Assembly (NCBI GenBank): GCA_949130495.1
Contig: OX422223.1
Span: 73,406,751-73,470,750, forward strand
Reading direction: 5' to 3'
Source: Sambucus nigra
Lineage: Eukaryota; Streptophyta; Magnoliopsida; Dipsacales; Adoxaceae
DNA length: 64,000 nucleotides
The position numbers and the translations under genes were made by a program. Below are positions 46,070 through 57,675 of the stretch, piece by piece. How positions within the stretch are numbered: the first letter of the stretch is position 1; every line of letters begins with the position of its first letter. Under the pieces are notes generated by a model that saw only the letters and a list, made by a program, of their open reading frames with translations, did not search any database and was not told the origin of the DNA.

Positions 46070-48360
46070 ATGGACGAGAAGAATGAAAAGTTTGGTAATC
46101 TGTCCAGACCTCCACTCTTTGATGGAAACAACTTTGCTTACTAGAAAGTAAGAATGGTTGCCTTCATCCAAGGGACTTTAGGAGATGATGTCTGGGACAT
46201 TATTGAAAATGGATACACTTATCCTACTAAACCAGCCACTGAAGGAAGTGATGAGAGGGTAAAGAAAATCTTAAGTGAATTTACCCAAGAAGAGAAAACC
46301 ATTTCTCGAAATAACAATAAAGGCAAGAATGCCATTTTTATGTCTATTAATGAGTATGAGTTCAAAAGAATCTCATCTTGTGCCACTTCTAAGGAAGCTT
46401 GGGACACATTAATCACTGACCATGAAGGAGACTCAAGAGTTAAAGCTGCTAAAACTCAAATGCTTATCCAGAAGTACAACTCTTTGATTATGTCTGATTC
46501 TGAGTCTTTTAATGATTTTTACATGAACTTAACTGATATAGTCACTAAGTTGCATGCTAATGGTATTACTTATGATAGAAATGAAATTGTTTCTAAAATC
46601 CTAAGGTCATTACCACAAAAGTTCGACAGTAAGAGGTATGCTATTGAGGAAATGAATGATCAAAACCTTACCCCTGAGTTACTCAGTAGCAAACTTAGAA
46701 CTGTGGAAATGGAATTAGACTTTAAGAAACAATTAAATCATTCTCAAAGAAAACAGCCCAACTCTAACTTGAGTTCTGCCTCTAAGATACCCAAACTTGA
46801 GTCTAATTTGACCAACTCTGACTCTGATGAGGAGTGCAATATAGACAAACTAGATAATCAGATTGCCTTGATGTCTAAACAATTTAAGAAAATTGTCAAA
46901 TTTCGAAACAAACAGGCAACTAAACAAGGCAAGCCTAATTATCCTACTTTGTCTAATCCCAAACCTCATGAGAGAGGACTTGACAAACATCCTAAGGATA
47001 ACAACTCCAGACCCACTAGAGACCTTAAAAAGATTGAATGTTTTAGATGTGGGAAACTAGGTCACATTGCTCACGATTGCAGAGTTAATCTGAATAAATC
47101 CAACACACACAATAGAGCCAATGTCTGTAAAACTTGGAATGATTCAAGTGACTCTGATGAAGAGGAACTTGAGTCTTCAAATGTACTTGACCCTTGCATG
47201 TCCTTTTATGCTAAGATCATTTACAATGATGATATGCCTGTGTGTGATAATGATGCTCCTACTCTTGCTTGCGTGAATACTGTTTTGACTGGCCTAGATG
47301 CCTTATTATCTGAAAATGTTGCTAGTTCTACTACCGTGTGTGTGAGTCAAAGTGATCTCGATAATGACGATGAAAATGGGTGCGTGAGTACTAAAACTGA
47401 ATCGTTAGGGGTCACTACACACACTTCACTTAGCGACTCAGACACAGATGACCTCCCTGAATTCCATACTTTGTATGCTAAGACTCTTAAAAAAGGCACT
47501 AGACTGGAGAAGACTATTAGAGACCTGACTAAGAAATTAGATGATCTAAGTCTTATTGTGAAGTTGAATGCTGAAGAGTACACTAACCAGTGTCTGACTC
47601 ATCAATCTGAAATTGAAACTTTTGATCAAAAATTAAAAGAATTGACTAAAACTAATGAAACCCTGGAAATGAAATACAAGGGAACATTATTAGAACTGGA
47701 GGAAGCAAAAACAAAGACAGCTACTATTTTCAAAAAAATTTCTAAGTTTGAAAACAATTCAAATTGTTTTACTGACTTTGTTGTTGACTCCAAGACCAAT
47801 TCTGGTGATAGAACCGGTATTGGATTTTGCCCTAAGAACAAACCACAAACTACAAAACTTGAACCTATTAAGTTTGTGTCTGGGGGCAAAAGACCAATTG
47901 AAACTTGTCCAGACTTTCATTTTATTAAAAAGGAATTTGATCAAAAGCAACAAGAGAAAGACATTGGAGAGTCTAGTAATTCTAAGGCTGAGACTGCACT
48001 TAAGACTAAATACGTCTGTCCTTTGATCAGAAAGGCTGATTCTACCTATAAGACCATACCTCCTAAGAATAGAACTTCTGTTAAACCCATCTTTAGAAGT
48101 TTTCCTAAGGAAGTTCATCCCTCAAGCAATCTATATTGCTCCTACTGTGACATTTATGGTCATTCCTTTGAAGGTTGTTATGCTAGGCGTCTAAACACCC
48201 CTATGTACAACACCTCTGTCTACAAGAACTTTAACTATTCTAGAAAAAATCGTAACAATTATGTCCTTCCAAGACAACCTGATAAGAACTCTAACTACAG
48301 AAATAGAAAGACCAAAACTAAGAGTTCATTTAAGAGAAAGGTTCCAGAAACTTTCCTAAA
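46070..48360 (+). pseudogene. gag: Copia gag (element F), amber stop near the N-terminus
   Basis: The ATG at 46070 opens MDEKNEKFGNLSRPPLFDGN; the family motif FDGxNFAYWK has TAG (46142-46144) in place of its tryptophan. After that the frame is open to about 48350: VAFIQGTLGDDVWDIIENGY, SINEYEFKRISSCATSKEAW, RVKAAKTQMLIQKYNSL, FNDFYMNLTDIVTKLH, KILRSLPQKFDS (the UBN2 core). A zinc knuckle CFRCGKLGHIAHDC lies near 47040, then a long acidic coiled-coil region and a second Cys/His cluster CSYCDIYGHSFEGC near 48140. A single base lost near 48352 moves the rest of gag-pol to another frame; the ATGA overlap at 48445 is therefore not a designed start. Confidence 0.88.
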
Positions 48361-51300
48361 CCAAAAGCTCAAATTTTTCACAATAATCAGTTTGCTGCTC
48401 CATATGTTTTTCGACAAAAAACTATTTCTCGAAAATTTTATCAAATGAGGGCAAACTTGCGCAAAATTAAAACTAGAGCTATTTGGGTTAGAAAAGATGA
48501 TCTTTTACCCCAAATGAAGTGTAACATTGTTATCACTGCCTTAAAAGCTGAACACACTTCATCTGGTTGGTATTTAGATTCAGGATGCTCCAAACATATG
48601 ACAGGAGATGAAACCAAACTTTTAAACAAAACCAGATTTTCTGGTGGGAAAGTAGTTTTTGGTGACGGAGTTTCATCTCAGATCATAGGTAAAGGAACCC
48701 TAAAAGAAGAAGGAATGCCAGTTCTCGAAAATGTTCTATTAGTTAAAGGCCTTAAATCCAACCTCCTAAGTATATCACATTTTTGTGACTCTGACCATAC
48801 AGTCACATTTTCAAAGAACAATTGTAAAATTCTAAATGATAAAGGTGAATGCATTATTACAGGATTTAGAACACCTGACAATTGTTATACTGTCAAGACT
48901 AGTTCTGAAACCTGTAACATTGTCAGAATGGATGACAATGAGATCTGGCATAATCGTATGGGTCACTTAAGTTATGATATCCTTGGTAGATTGTCTAGTC
49001 AAGAGATAGTTAGAGGAATTCCTAAAATTAAACCTATTTCAAGTGTTGTCTGTGGTCATTGCCAGGAAGGAAAAATAGTTAAGACTTCGCATAAAAAGGT
49101 TAAAGACATTCTCACCTTTAGACCTTTAGATCTCATCCATATGGACCTTATTGGTCCTTCTAGAACTGTTAGTCTTTGTGGACACAGTTATATCCTTGTT
49201 ATGGTTCATGATTTCACACGATTCACTTGGGTTGCCTTCTTGAAACAAAAATCTAACACGTTTCAGAATTTTTTGAAAATTTTATTAAGAATTAAAAATG
49301 AGAAGGACACTCAAGTCAATCGCATTCGTAGTGATAGAGGGAGAGAGTTCATAGACACATGAATAGTTGAATATTGTGACTACAACGGTTACAAACATGA
49401 ATTTAGTGCCCCTAAGACTCCTCAGCAGAATGGTATTGCTGAAAGGAAAAACGAAACTCTTCAAGAGATGGCACGTGTCATGTTGCATGCCAAATCTCTA
49501 TCTAAATACTTCTGGGTAGAATCTATTAGAACTTCATGTCATATCATTAATAGGGTTTACCTTAGGAAAAACTCTAAACAAACCCCTTATGAGTTGTGGT
49601 ACGGTAAGAAGCCTAATCTGAAATATCTAAGAACCTTCTGAAGTCAGTGTTATGTTTGTAAAGACAGAGAACATCTATCTAAATTCAAAACGCGTGGTGA
49701 TAAAGCCATCTTCTTAAGATACTCTCCAAACAGTCGTGCTTATCGTATATACAATCTGCGTACTAAGGCCCTTATGGAATCGATAAATGTAATTGTAAGC
49801 GACACTATTGTCGAAAATAAGACATCTGAATCACCTATTGTGGTTGAATCTGAAAATGTATTCAAAACTGATTCACCAGAAATAGATGACTCATTACCTA
49901 TTGAGAGTCCAGAAGTACCTGGCTGGGTCTCTAAAGATCATCCCATTGACAACGTGGTCGGTAATCCTAATGAGCCAGTTCGTACTAGATCCCAGTAAAA
50001 ATTATGTTAATTATGCATGTTTCGTCTCCCTTGTGGAACCGAAAAATGTTAATGAAGCATTGAATGACACACACTGGATTTCTGCTATGCAGGAAGAACT
50101 TTTACAATTTGTCATTCACGATGTCTGGTATCTTGTACCTCGGCCTCAAAACAAAAAATTTATTGGAACACGTTGGATCTTTAAGAACAAATCTGATGAA
50201 AATGGGGTGATTCTTAGAAACAAAGCTAGACTTGTTGCTCAAGGTTACTCTCAAAATAGAAGGAATAGATTTCAGCGAGACATTTTCCCCTGTCACTCGT
50301 CTAGAATCTGTTCGACTTCTTTTCGCCATAGCGTGCCACTTAAAATTCACACTTTATCAAATGGACGTCAAATCTGCTTTCCTAAATGGAATTCTATCCG
50401 AAGAAACATATGTAGAACAACCCAAAGGGTTCATTGACCCTAAATACCCTAACCATGTATTTCTTCTAAAAAAGGCTTTGTATGGATCAAAACAAGCTCC
50501 TAGAGCTTGGTATGAATGCCTTTCCAACTTTTTGTTGGATAAGGGTTTTAAGAGAGGAGGAAATGACCAGACTCTCTTTGTCAAACATTTTGACAAAAAC
50601 ATTATTATAGCCCAAGTATATGTAGACGACATCATTTTTGGGTCAACTTCAAACTCTGAAGTTAAATCCTTCTCTGCTAGTATGCATAAGGAATTTCACA
50701 TGTCCCTTATGGGGGAGCTAGAGCTTTTCTTAGGATTTAAAGTGAAACAGAATTCTGATGGACTATTTGTCTCTCAAACTAAGTATGCCTTAGATCTTGT
50801 TAAGAAATTTGGTTTAGAAAATGCCAAAGTTGCCAAAACGCCTATGAGTACTACTGTTAAATTATGTAAAGATGAAAATGGTAAGTCAGTTGATTCCACA
50901 CTCTATCGCAGTATGATTGGTAGCCTACTCTATCTAACTGCCTCATGACCAGACATAATGTATGATGTATGTCTGTGTGCTCGTTACCAGAATAACCCTA
51001 AAGAGAGCCATTTATTGAGTGTAAAACGTATAATAAAGTACATAAAGGGCACTCTCAATCTTGGACTTAGGTACACTAAGGATACCTGTAGCACCATCAT
51101 AGGGTATACTGATGCTGATTGGGTCGGGTGTACTGATGATAGTAAAAGTACATCAGGTGCCTGTTATTATGTCGGCAATAATTTAGTTGGTTGGAGTAGC
51201 AAAAAACAGAATTGCACATCTTTATCTACGGCTGAGTCCGAATATATAGCAGCAGGAAGTTGCTGGGCTCAATTATTATGGATAAAACAGATGTTAAGCG

Positions 51301-51563
51301 ATTATGGGATTAAAGAAGATCAATTACAATTGTATTGTGACAATCAAAGCGCCATTAACATATCTAAAAACCCGGTTCAACACTCGCGAACTAAGCATAT
51401 TAAAATAAGACATCATTTTATACGCGAACTTGTTGAAACTAAGGAATTAGAAATTCATTACCTGCCTACTGATCTGCAACTTGCAGACATGTTCACTAAA
51501 CCTCTAGACTATAATAGATTTCTGTATTTGCGAAATTCTATAGGCATGGTATGCGCTGATTAA
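48361..51563 (+). pseudogene. pol: Copia pol (element F): protease, integrase, RT, RNase H
   Basis: Protease: WYLDSGCSKHMTG at about 48569. GAG-pre-integrase zinc: IWHNRMGHLSYDIL ... VCGHCQEGK (48945-49080). Integrase: LIHMDLIGPS, RIRSDRGREF, PQQNGIAERKN, the DDE set intact. RT: IGTRWIFKNKSDENG at 50162, QMDVKSAFLNGILSEETYVE at 50358, QVYVDDIIFGS at 50612. RNase H: YTDADWVGCTDD, SLSTAESEYIAAGS, CDNQSAINISKNPVQHSRTK, HYLPTDLQLADMFTKPLD; stop at 51561. Damage: TGA at 49360 and 49639, a frame change at 49996, an extra A near 50250, TGA at 50946. Between these the protein is full length. It would integrate and copy the element. Confidence 0.92.
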
Positions 51564-51875
51564 ACTCTTAAAACCTTAAGTTTTACCCTTTGTCCATTTG
51601 AGTAAAAATGGGGGAGAAATTTGAGTTTTATGAGTTCAACATTTTGTTCACATTTCATCTAAACTACTTGATCTTAGTGTGCATATTTGCAGGAATCTCT
51701 TCTACTGGTTGTCTACCTTTTCTAGTGTAAAAATTTGTAAATAGTTGAGTTATGTAATTTTTGACTTTCTAGGAAATGGGTAGATAGTATCTTTTGTATA
51801 GGACTAGGTTTTATTTTTTTTGGTTCCCTACGAGTTTTAAGCTAACTCAAAGGAGATTTTGTCTCATATTTCCAA
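51564..51875 (+). other. 3' UTR of element F
   Basis: Non-coding; contains AAAATGGGGGAGAAATTTGAG at 51606, an internal purine tract, before the terminal one. Confidence 0.6.
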
Positions 51876-51884
51876 AGGGGGAGA
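51873..51884 (+). other. Polypurine tract of element F
   Basis: AAAGGGGGAGAT, one base before the 3' LTR. Confidence 0.85.
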
Positions 51885-51885
51885 T

Positions 51886-53863
51886 TGAAGCACCTTATAC
51901 CTTTGACATGCTTAAGTCTATACTATATAAGTGTTCATCTAGTTTGGAAATAGTGACAAAACTGGTTGTCCATCCTAGAATCCAAAAAGCCTCAGAACTT
52001 ATCTATCTAATCCTCTTCAATGAACCATGAAGGTATAAATTGAATCACACTACACACAATTAGAAGTGAATACATGTGTTCATTTTGCTTAAAATTGAGT
52101 GTGTGTTTAATTCCCCCTGAATTGGAGCTTTAATAAGTTTTTGGGAATTTTTAAATATTTTTAAAACATTTTTTAACATATTTTAAATAAATGTTTTTAT
52201 TAATAAAATGGGATTATATAATTTGTGGGGTTAAAATTCTATTTTTGAAACTTCATATCTCACTCGATTGTTTGTTTGGGCAGCATCTCAAAGCGCTAGA
52301 GACTTCAGGGTACCTTCTATAATTATTTTAGACGCGCGTGTGAGAGCCACTCACAAGCCAACACTTATCATCCTCCGGGTGTACCTATTTGTGTTTCTTT
52401 TGTGAGAAGGTTGGATGGTTTATTGCTGATCGTTGGATCATTCCTAATCGAGGGCCTGCATGTGTTCTTAGTTAATCCCGGTGCTATCCATATGAACCAA
52501 TCACAACCATTTTTAATCACCGCTGTTTTATAACCTTTGGATCAAGTCAAAGTTTGCAAGACTTGATCTCAGCCCTTGATTTCCCTCAAACATCCAGAAC
52601 CTTCCCTCAGCCCTATAAATACCCTCCACTTCTCAGCCTTAGAAGACTTTTGGGCATTCGTCTTTCTGAGAGAAAAAAAAATAAGAGAGAAGAGAGAAGT
52701 GAGAGAAGAGAGAAAAGAATAGAGAGAAGAGAGAGAAAGGGAAACAGTTAGCCAAACCCTAACCCTAACCCTAAACACTTCAACTCTGAAACAAACCTTC
52801 GTGTACATTCAACCCCAAACACAACCTTGAGTGTTTGAGAGAGAGAGTGGTTTGTTCTTTTGAAGCTGTAACCTCCTTGGCTTTGATCTTGTTCACAACT
52901 TAAACTTTAGAGTGAAGATCTTGTTTCTTTTTCCATAGAAACGTTAGATCTATACTCTGCATGTTACATTTTCACTAGATCTGCATATTTTCTACTTAGT
53001 TTAAGAAAATCATTTCTGATTTGGTTTTAAAATGTTTTATGGTTTCTATTTTTACAAAACTTAACCCTGACCTAGTTGGATTCACACTTGGAGATTTTCA
53101 GTCTCACAAATGTTTTCAAAAAGAGATCGATTAAGATCTTAACCGATTTTACAAGCGAGATATCCGTGGAATCTGGGATAGAATAAAGGTCAAAAAGGGT
53201 TGAAGTTCTGTGAGAAAGAAATAAACTAAAATCACGGCATATAGACTTTATATGTAATTTTTATAGGACTGTCTGTAAACCTAAGTGTGTGTGAGTTCAT
53301 GCATGTGAATAGGGATCACTTCACGAACACTTAACACACTACTACACTGGAAGTGTTGTGTTTAAGATCAAAGATCATTGAGTCGACGTAAGGAAGCTAA
53401 AGCAAAGGAAGTTAGCAAACTGTAGAACATCATCAACAAATCATATCTATGAGAAGTTAGAAGGACACCAAGGGGGTATATTCCTAAACTTAGAATAGGT
53501 TGATTGGTGTATTTGCATGTTGTATTGTTTGTAACTAATTTTTGTTATTAGTGGATTTTTGTTTTTGTGACTTAGAAGTCACTGTGGATGTTTCCTCTGT
53601 TGGTAGAGGTTTTACCACGTTAAAATCATTGTGTTGATTATCTTCATCTACTCATCTCATTCTATAAGTGTGCTGAATTTTTGAAACTGCCTTAGTTTTA
53701 AAAACTGATTACACAATCTTAATTACTCTCGTACATAAGTTTTTTTGTAAACACATTTTGTTTATAATTTTTATTTTCAAAAGAAAAGGGTTTCTCCAAC
53801 AAACATTTCGGAGTTGCTTATAGAGTTTAATCTTGTATTAAACGGCATTAGCGACGTTTTTCA
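51886..53863 (+). repeat. 3' LTR of element F (1978 bp)
   Basis: Near-identical to 44005-45993; small indels only, for example in the GA-rich tract near 52690. Confidence 0.95.
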
Positions 53864-55985
53864 CACACTGTTACTTCTTCATTAATGTACGATGTTGCGG
53901 GAATCCAGCACCCCGTTTATTACGCGAGCAATACCCTATTAGACGCCGAGCAGAGGTACCTACCACTGGAGAAGCTCACCTTTGCACTAGTAGTGGCTTT
54001 GAGGAAGCTGAAGCACTATTTCAAAACCCATACTATAATCTTCCTTACATTGCACCCTTTTAAAACAATCCTAAGGAAAGCGGATTTGTCGGCCAGACTG
54101 TCTAAATGGCCAGTCGAGCTCGAATGATTTGACATCCAATTTCAACTAAGGAACGCAATCAAGGGGCAGATCCTTACTGATTTCATAGCCGAATTCACAG
54201 GCGAGCAACCTTCCAACTAACCTCAACCAGTATGGCAAAAGGAGAACCACGCGACGGAGGAAACCTGGAAATTATTTGTTGATGGATCCTCCAACTCAAA
54301 GGGGGCAGGAATAGGCATTGTCCTCATTACTCCGGAGAATACAATCCTTGAACAAGGAATCAGGATTGGATTTGCAGCCTCCAACAACGAAGAAGAATAC
54401 GAAGCCTTAATAGCCGACCTCCAGAAGGCGCACACTTTGGGAGCAAAGCATTTACAGGTGTTCGGCGATTCTCAATTAGTCTCCAATCAGATAAGTGGAG
54501 ACTACAATGCAAAAGATGAAAGGATGGAAACTTACCTTGCCTTAGTGAAAAGACTAATGGCAAGCTTCAAAGAGATCAATGTCCAGCAGTTTCCGAGAGG
54601 GCAGAACAACCACGCTGACGCCCTAGCATCCTTGAGTTCAGTAGTCGATTCTGACTTAAAAAGAACAATCCCCATCAATTTCCTCGCTCATCCGAGCATT
54701 AACCATAACAACAGGCCATCAGATGTGGAACAGGTACTCCCGGTAGGATCCGCTCCCAACTGGATGGACCTTTTAAGGAACTATTTGAAGGATGGCACAC
54801 TCCTAGATGACAAGAAGACCGCCCACCAGATAAGAGTCAAAGCTGCTCGCTTTCACTTATCTCCAGAGGGCAACCTATATAAGAGATCCTTTTTTGGTCC
54901 CTACCTTCAATGCATTCACCCAAGGAATGTCGAGCAAATTCTACATGAGCTTCACGAAGGAATCTGTGGAAGCCATATCAGAGGAAGGTCTCTAGATTTT
55001 CGAGCAATGAAGGAAGGCTATTGGTGGCTATATATGCAAAGGTCTGCGATGTATGTCCGCAAGTGCCTAAAATGCCAACTTCATGCTCCCATGGTCCACC
55101 AACCTGATAGCGACCTAAAATCACTATCCAGCCAATGGCCATTCGCCCAATGGGGAATGGGCATCCTAGAACCACTTCATACCGCCACTGACAATCGTAA
55201 ATATCTGTTGGTCGCAATTGACTACTTCACCAAATGGATCGAAGAGGAACCCCTAGCGAACATCTGAGATGCATATATGATAAGGTTCATATGAAAAAAT
55301 ATAATCACCCATTTTGGCATCCCCAGAACCATCATCACTAATAATGGAACGTAGTTCGAGAGCGGCTCCTTTGAGAGTTTTTGCGACGAGAATGGAATTA
55401 GACACCATTTTAGCTCGGTGGCCTATCCTCAGAGTAATGGTCAAGCCGAGGCTTCCAATAATACAGTAATCGACGAATTAAAGAAATGATTAGAGCGAGC
55501 CAAAGGCGCATGGGTAAATGAGTTACCACATATTCTCTGGGCCTACCGAACCACTCCACGACGAGCAACGGGGGAAACCCCATTTTCGCTGACATATGGA
55601 ATGGAAGCAGTCATCCCATTAGAAGTATGCTTGACAATTATGAGGTCCAGCCTTGTCGACCAGGGCCATAATGATGCAGCATTGTTCGCTGAGCTCGACC
55701 TAGCCAATGAGCGCTGAGAGCTAGCCCTAGTAAAACTGGCGAGCTATCAGCAATAGCTCGCGAGGCACTATAACAAAAAGGTCAACCCAAGGGCATTTTG
55801 AGTTGGGGACTATGTCCTAAGAAAAGTCCTGGGCAGCGCAGTAAAACCATCAGACGACAAGCTAGGGCCAAACTGGGAAGGACCATTCAGGATAACCAGG
55901 GATAATCTGCAAGGCGCCTATCACTTAGAGGTAGAGAAATACCTCGAGCATGGAACGCAGCCAATCTCAAGAAATTCTATTTTTA
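53864..55985 (+). pseudogene. pol: RNase H, second RNase H and integrase (element D)
   Basis: The frame of element D resumes after the CACAC duplication: IQHPVYYASNTLLDAEQRYL, EKLTFALVVALRKLKHYF (first RNase H), ADLSARLSKWPVELE. After a stop, [18 protein letters not shown] near 54273 and [55 protein letters not shown] form the second, archaeal-type RNase H that marks the Tat lineage. Integrase: zinc region [20 protein letters not shown] ... CLKCQLHA (54910-55090), [13 protein letters not shown], then TNNGT followed by TAG, where the family reads DNGTQF: the second catalytic Asp is Asn and the next residue is a stop. SNGQAEASNN, TPFSLTYGMEAVIPLEV, PNWEGPFRI follow. At least six stops. Confidence 0.9.
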
Positions 55986-56761
55986 GATCCTTCTTTTGTT
56001 CTTTTGTTATGAAACTAGAAGCTCACTTTCCTCGTCATTAATAAAAGTGGTCTAAACGGTTGCGTTCTAGTAAGTATCAGTTATGTGAGACTTATAACCC
56101 ATACTCTTTTCCTAAGTGACAGGCACATTGATCATTACATTATAGCAAGGAAATGCCCCTCCTCAGGTTTTCATTATGAAACACGAAAGACCTCTCAGCA
56201 TTGCCCCTGGCAATATATGAAGCCCTACAGGAGATCTTTAGGCAATATAGCCAAAGTTAAAACTGGTCACCAGACCATCTTTGGTTGAATAAAATCTTGA
56301 TCGGATAGAACATCCAACACCTGGTGTGTCCTCGCCAAATGCCACACTTAGGCTTAAGGGAGTGTGACGACACAACCTAAAAGGTAAAGTGGGGCAGAAT
56401 GGTATCTCGCTAGTATACTAGACTGGAAGGACACTGACGTAATAATGCAAATTTACAGATCATAAAGGAGCGAGAATATGGAAAATATAATACACTTGTT
56501 TAGTCGGCTAAATTAGCCCAAAACATAAATTTTATATTAATCCACCATATTTACAACAAATACGATACATGTTTAGTTGGCGAGCTCGCCCAAAACATTA
56601 ACATAACATCACTTCAATACAAAATACACAGAGCGACTACTGGAAAAATCTTAGTGGGGGTGAGGCCTCTGAACGAGATAATCAACCACTTGAGCTATTC
56701 AACCATCATCCGGAGGAGGAACTAACTCCTCCTCGACTTCGTTAGCATCCGACTTCAATAG
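55986..56761 (+). other. Non-coding between pol and the antisense genes (D)
   Basis: No gene recognised. It contains the palindrome GGCGAGCTCGCC at 56579 and the GGCTTAAGGGAGTGTGACG phrase at 56351, of the kind found downstream of Tat pol. Confidence 0.5.
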
Positions 56762-57560
56762 CTACCGAGTCGTGGCATCGATAGGTATCAACTGATCATC
56801 TCTATGGAAGGGATTAGGCATCCGAGTGGAAGGAGATATTTCATGGAGATACCAGAGCATTGAGTTCCTTGGGACTTGCATCTCCCTCAAGTCACTCAAC
56901 CACCCCCTGATGAAGGCGAGCTCCTCAAACTCTGTCCGCCTCGTTGGAGCATCTAGCCAACCCTCGTAATAACCTTCGACCCATACTCGCCGAGGTCCTT
57001 TTTTAAACAGGTGCCGCAGCCAAGTAACATCCCTTTGAAGCCCAACAACGATCACATACGCACGTTGAATGTCACCACGAAGCTCTTCCATTTCCCTATC
57101 TGAACTCATAGTGCTCCTGCCAGTTCGTGGAACGGATGCACTAGAAGAGCCTCGCAGCATAGGAGGAACATCGCTCGATCCAGCCCTAGCTCGTGATGAA
57201 GAGGAGCCTCGTAATACCACAGGAGCGGTGCTCGGTGCATGCTCCCTAAGTCACGAGATCTCTCTCCTCAAAGCCTCATTCTCCCTGAAGAACTTCCCCA
57301 ACTTGATTCATCTCAGAAGCCTATAATAGCTTCGCTCTCAGTGCATCCACCTTCTCTTGGACTGAGGCACCAACATCTTCCATCTCTTGGAGCCTATCCT
57401 TCAGCCTAACAACAAGTTCAGTCTGCTCTATGAATCCCTTGTTCCTTAATCGCAATGATCTGCAAATCCTCACAAAAGTATGATGAACTTCAGAACTCAC
57501 ATCAGGTCCAAGCATTCTTCCCAATTGAGAAGTGGCTGGTATATAATCATCGACATCAAT
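56762..57560 (-). pseudogene. Second antisense reading frame of element D
   Basis: Minus strand. 57524-57321 encodes GRMLGPDVSSEVHHTFVRIC and QTELVVRLKDRLQEMEDVGA, a short coiled coil. 57220-56762, in another frame, encodes a Ser/Arg-rich part, SSDREMEELRGDIQRAYVIV, VEGYYEGWLDAPTRRTEFEE, FIRGWLSDLREM and PFHRDDQLIPIDATTR. I do not recognise a family. Codon-like structure over 450 bp, the coiled coil and its place next to the larger antisense gene make it more than chance; it may be 3' exons of that gene or a separate small gene. Confidence 0.45.
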
Positions 57561-57675
57561 CGATTACAAGCTATAAAAGGGAAATGGAAAGAAAAATCGA
57601 TCAGTGCACTCGAAAAAAGAAGCCTTTTCATTTCATTGATATGAGTTAAAGTACATCAAGCACAAATTGGGAAAA

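Larger units (their letters stand above)
44005..53863 (+). mobile_element. Copia retrotransposon (element F), CACAC target duplication
   Basis: LTRs 44005-45993 and 51886-53863 differ at few positions (about 98% alike by eye), so this is the youngest element here. CACAC at 44000-44004 is repeated at 53864-53868. It has a Met-type PBS, one gag-pol and a purine tract. The insertion cuts the RNase H of element D. Gag type and 2 kb LTRs suggest SIRE-like. Confidence 0.95.

Noticed and set aside
48445..48448. ATGA overlap of gag stop and pol start in F as programmed coupling
   Set aside because: The pol frame continues upstream of the ATG with family-like sequence to about 48352, where one base is missing. 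It is a mutation.
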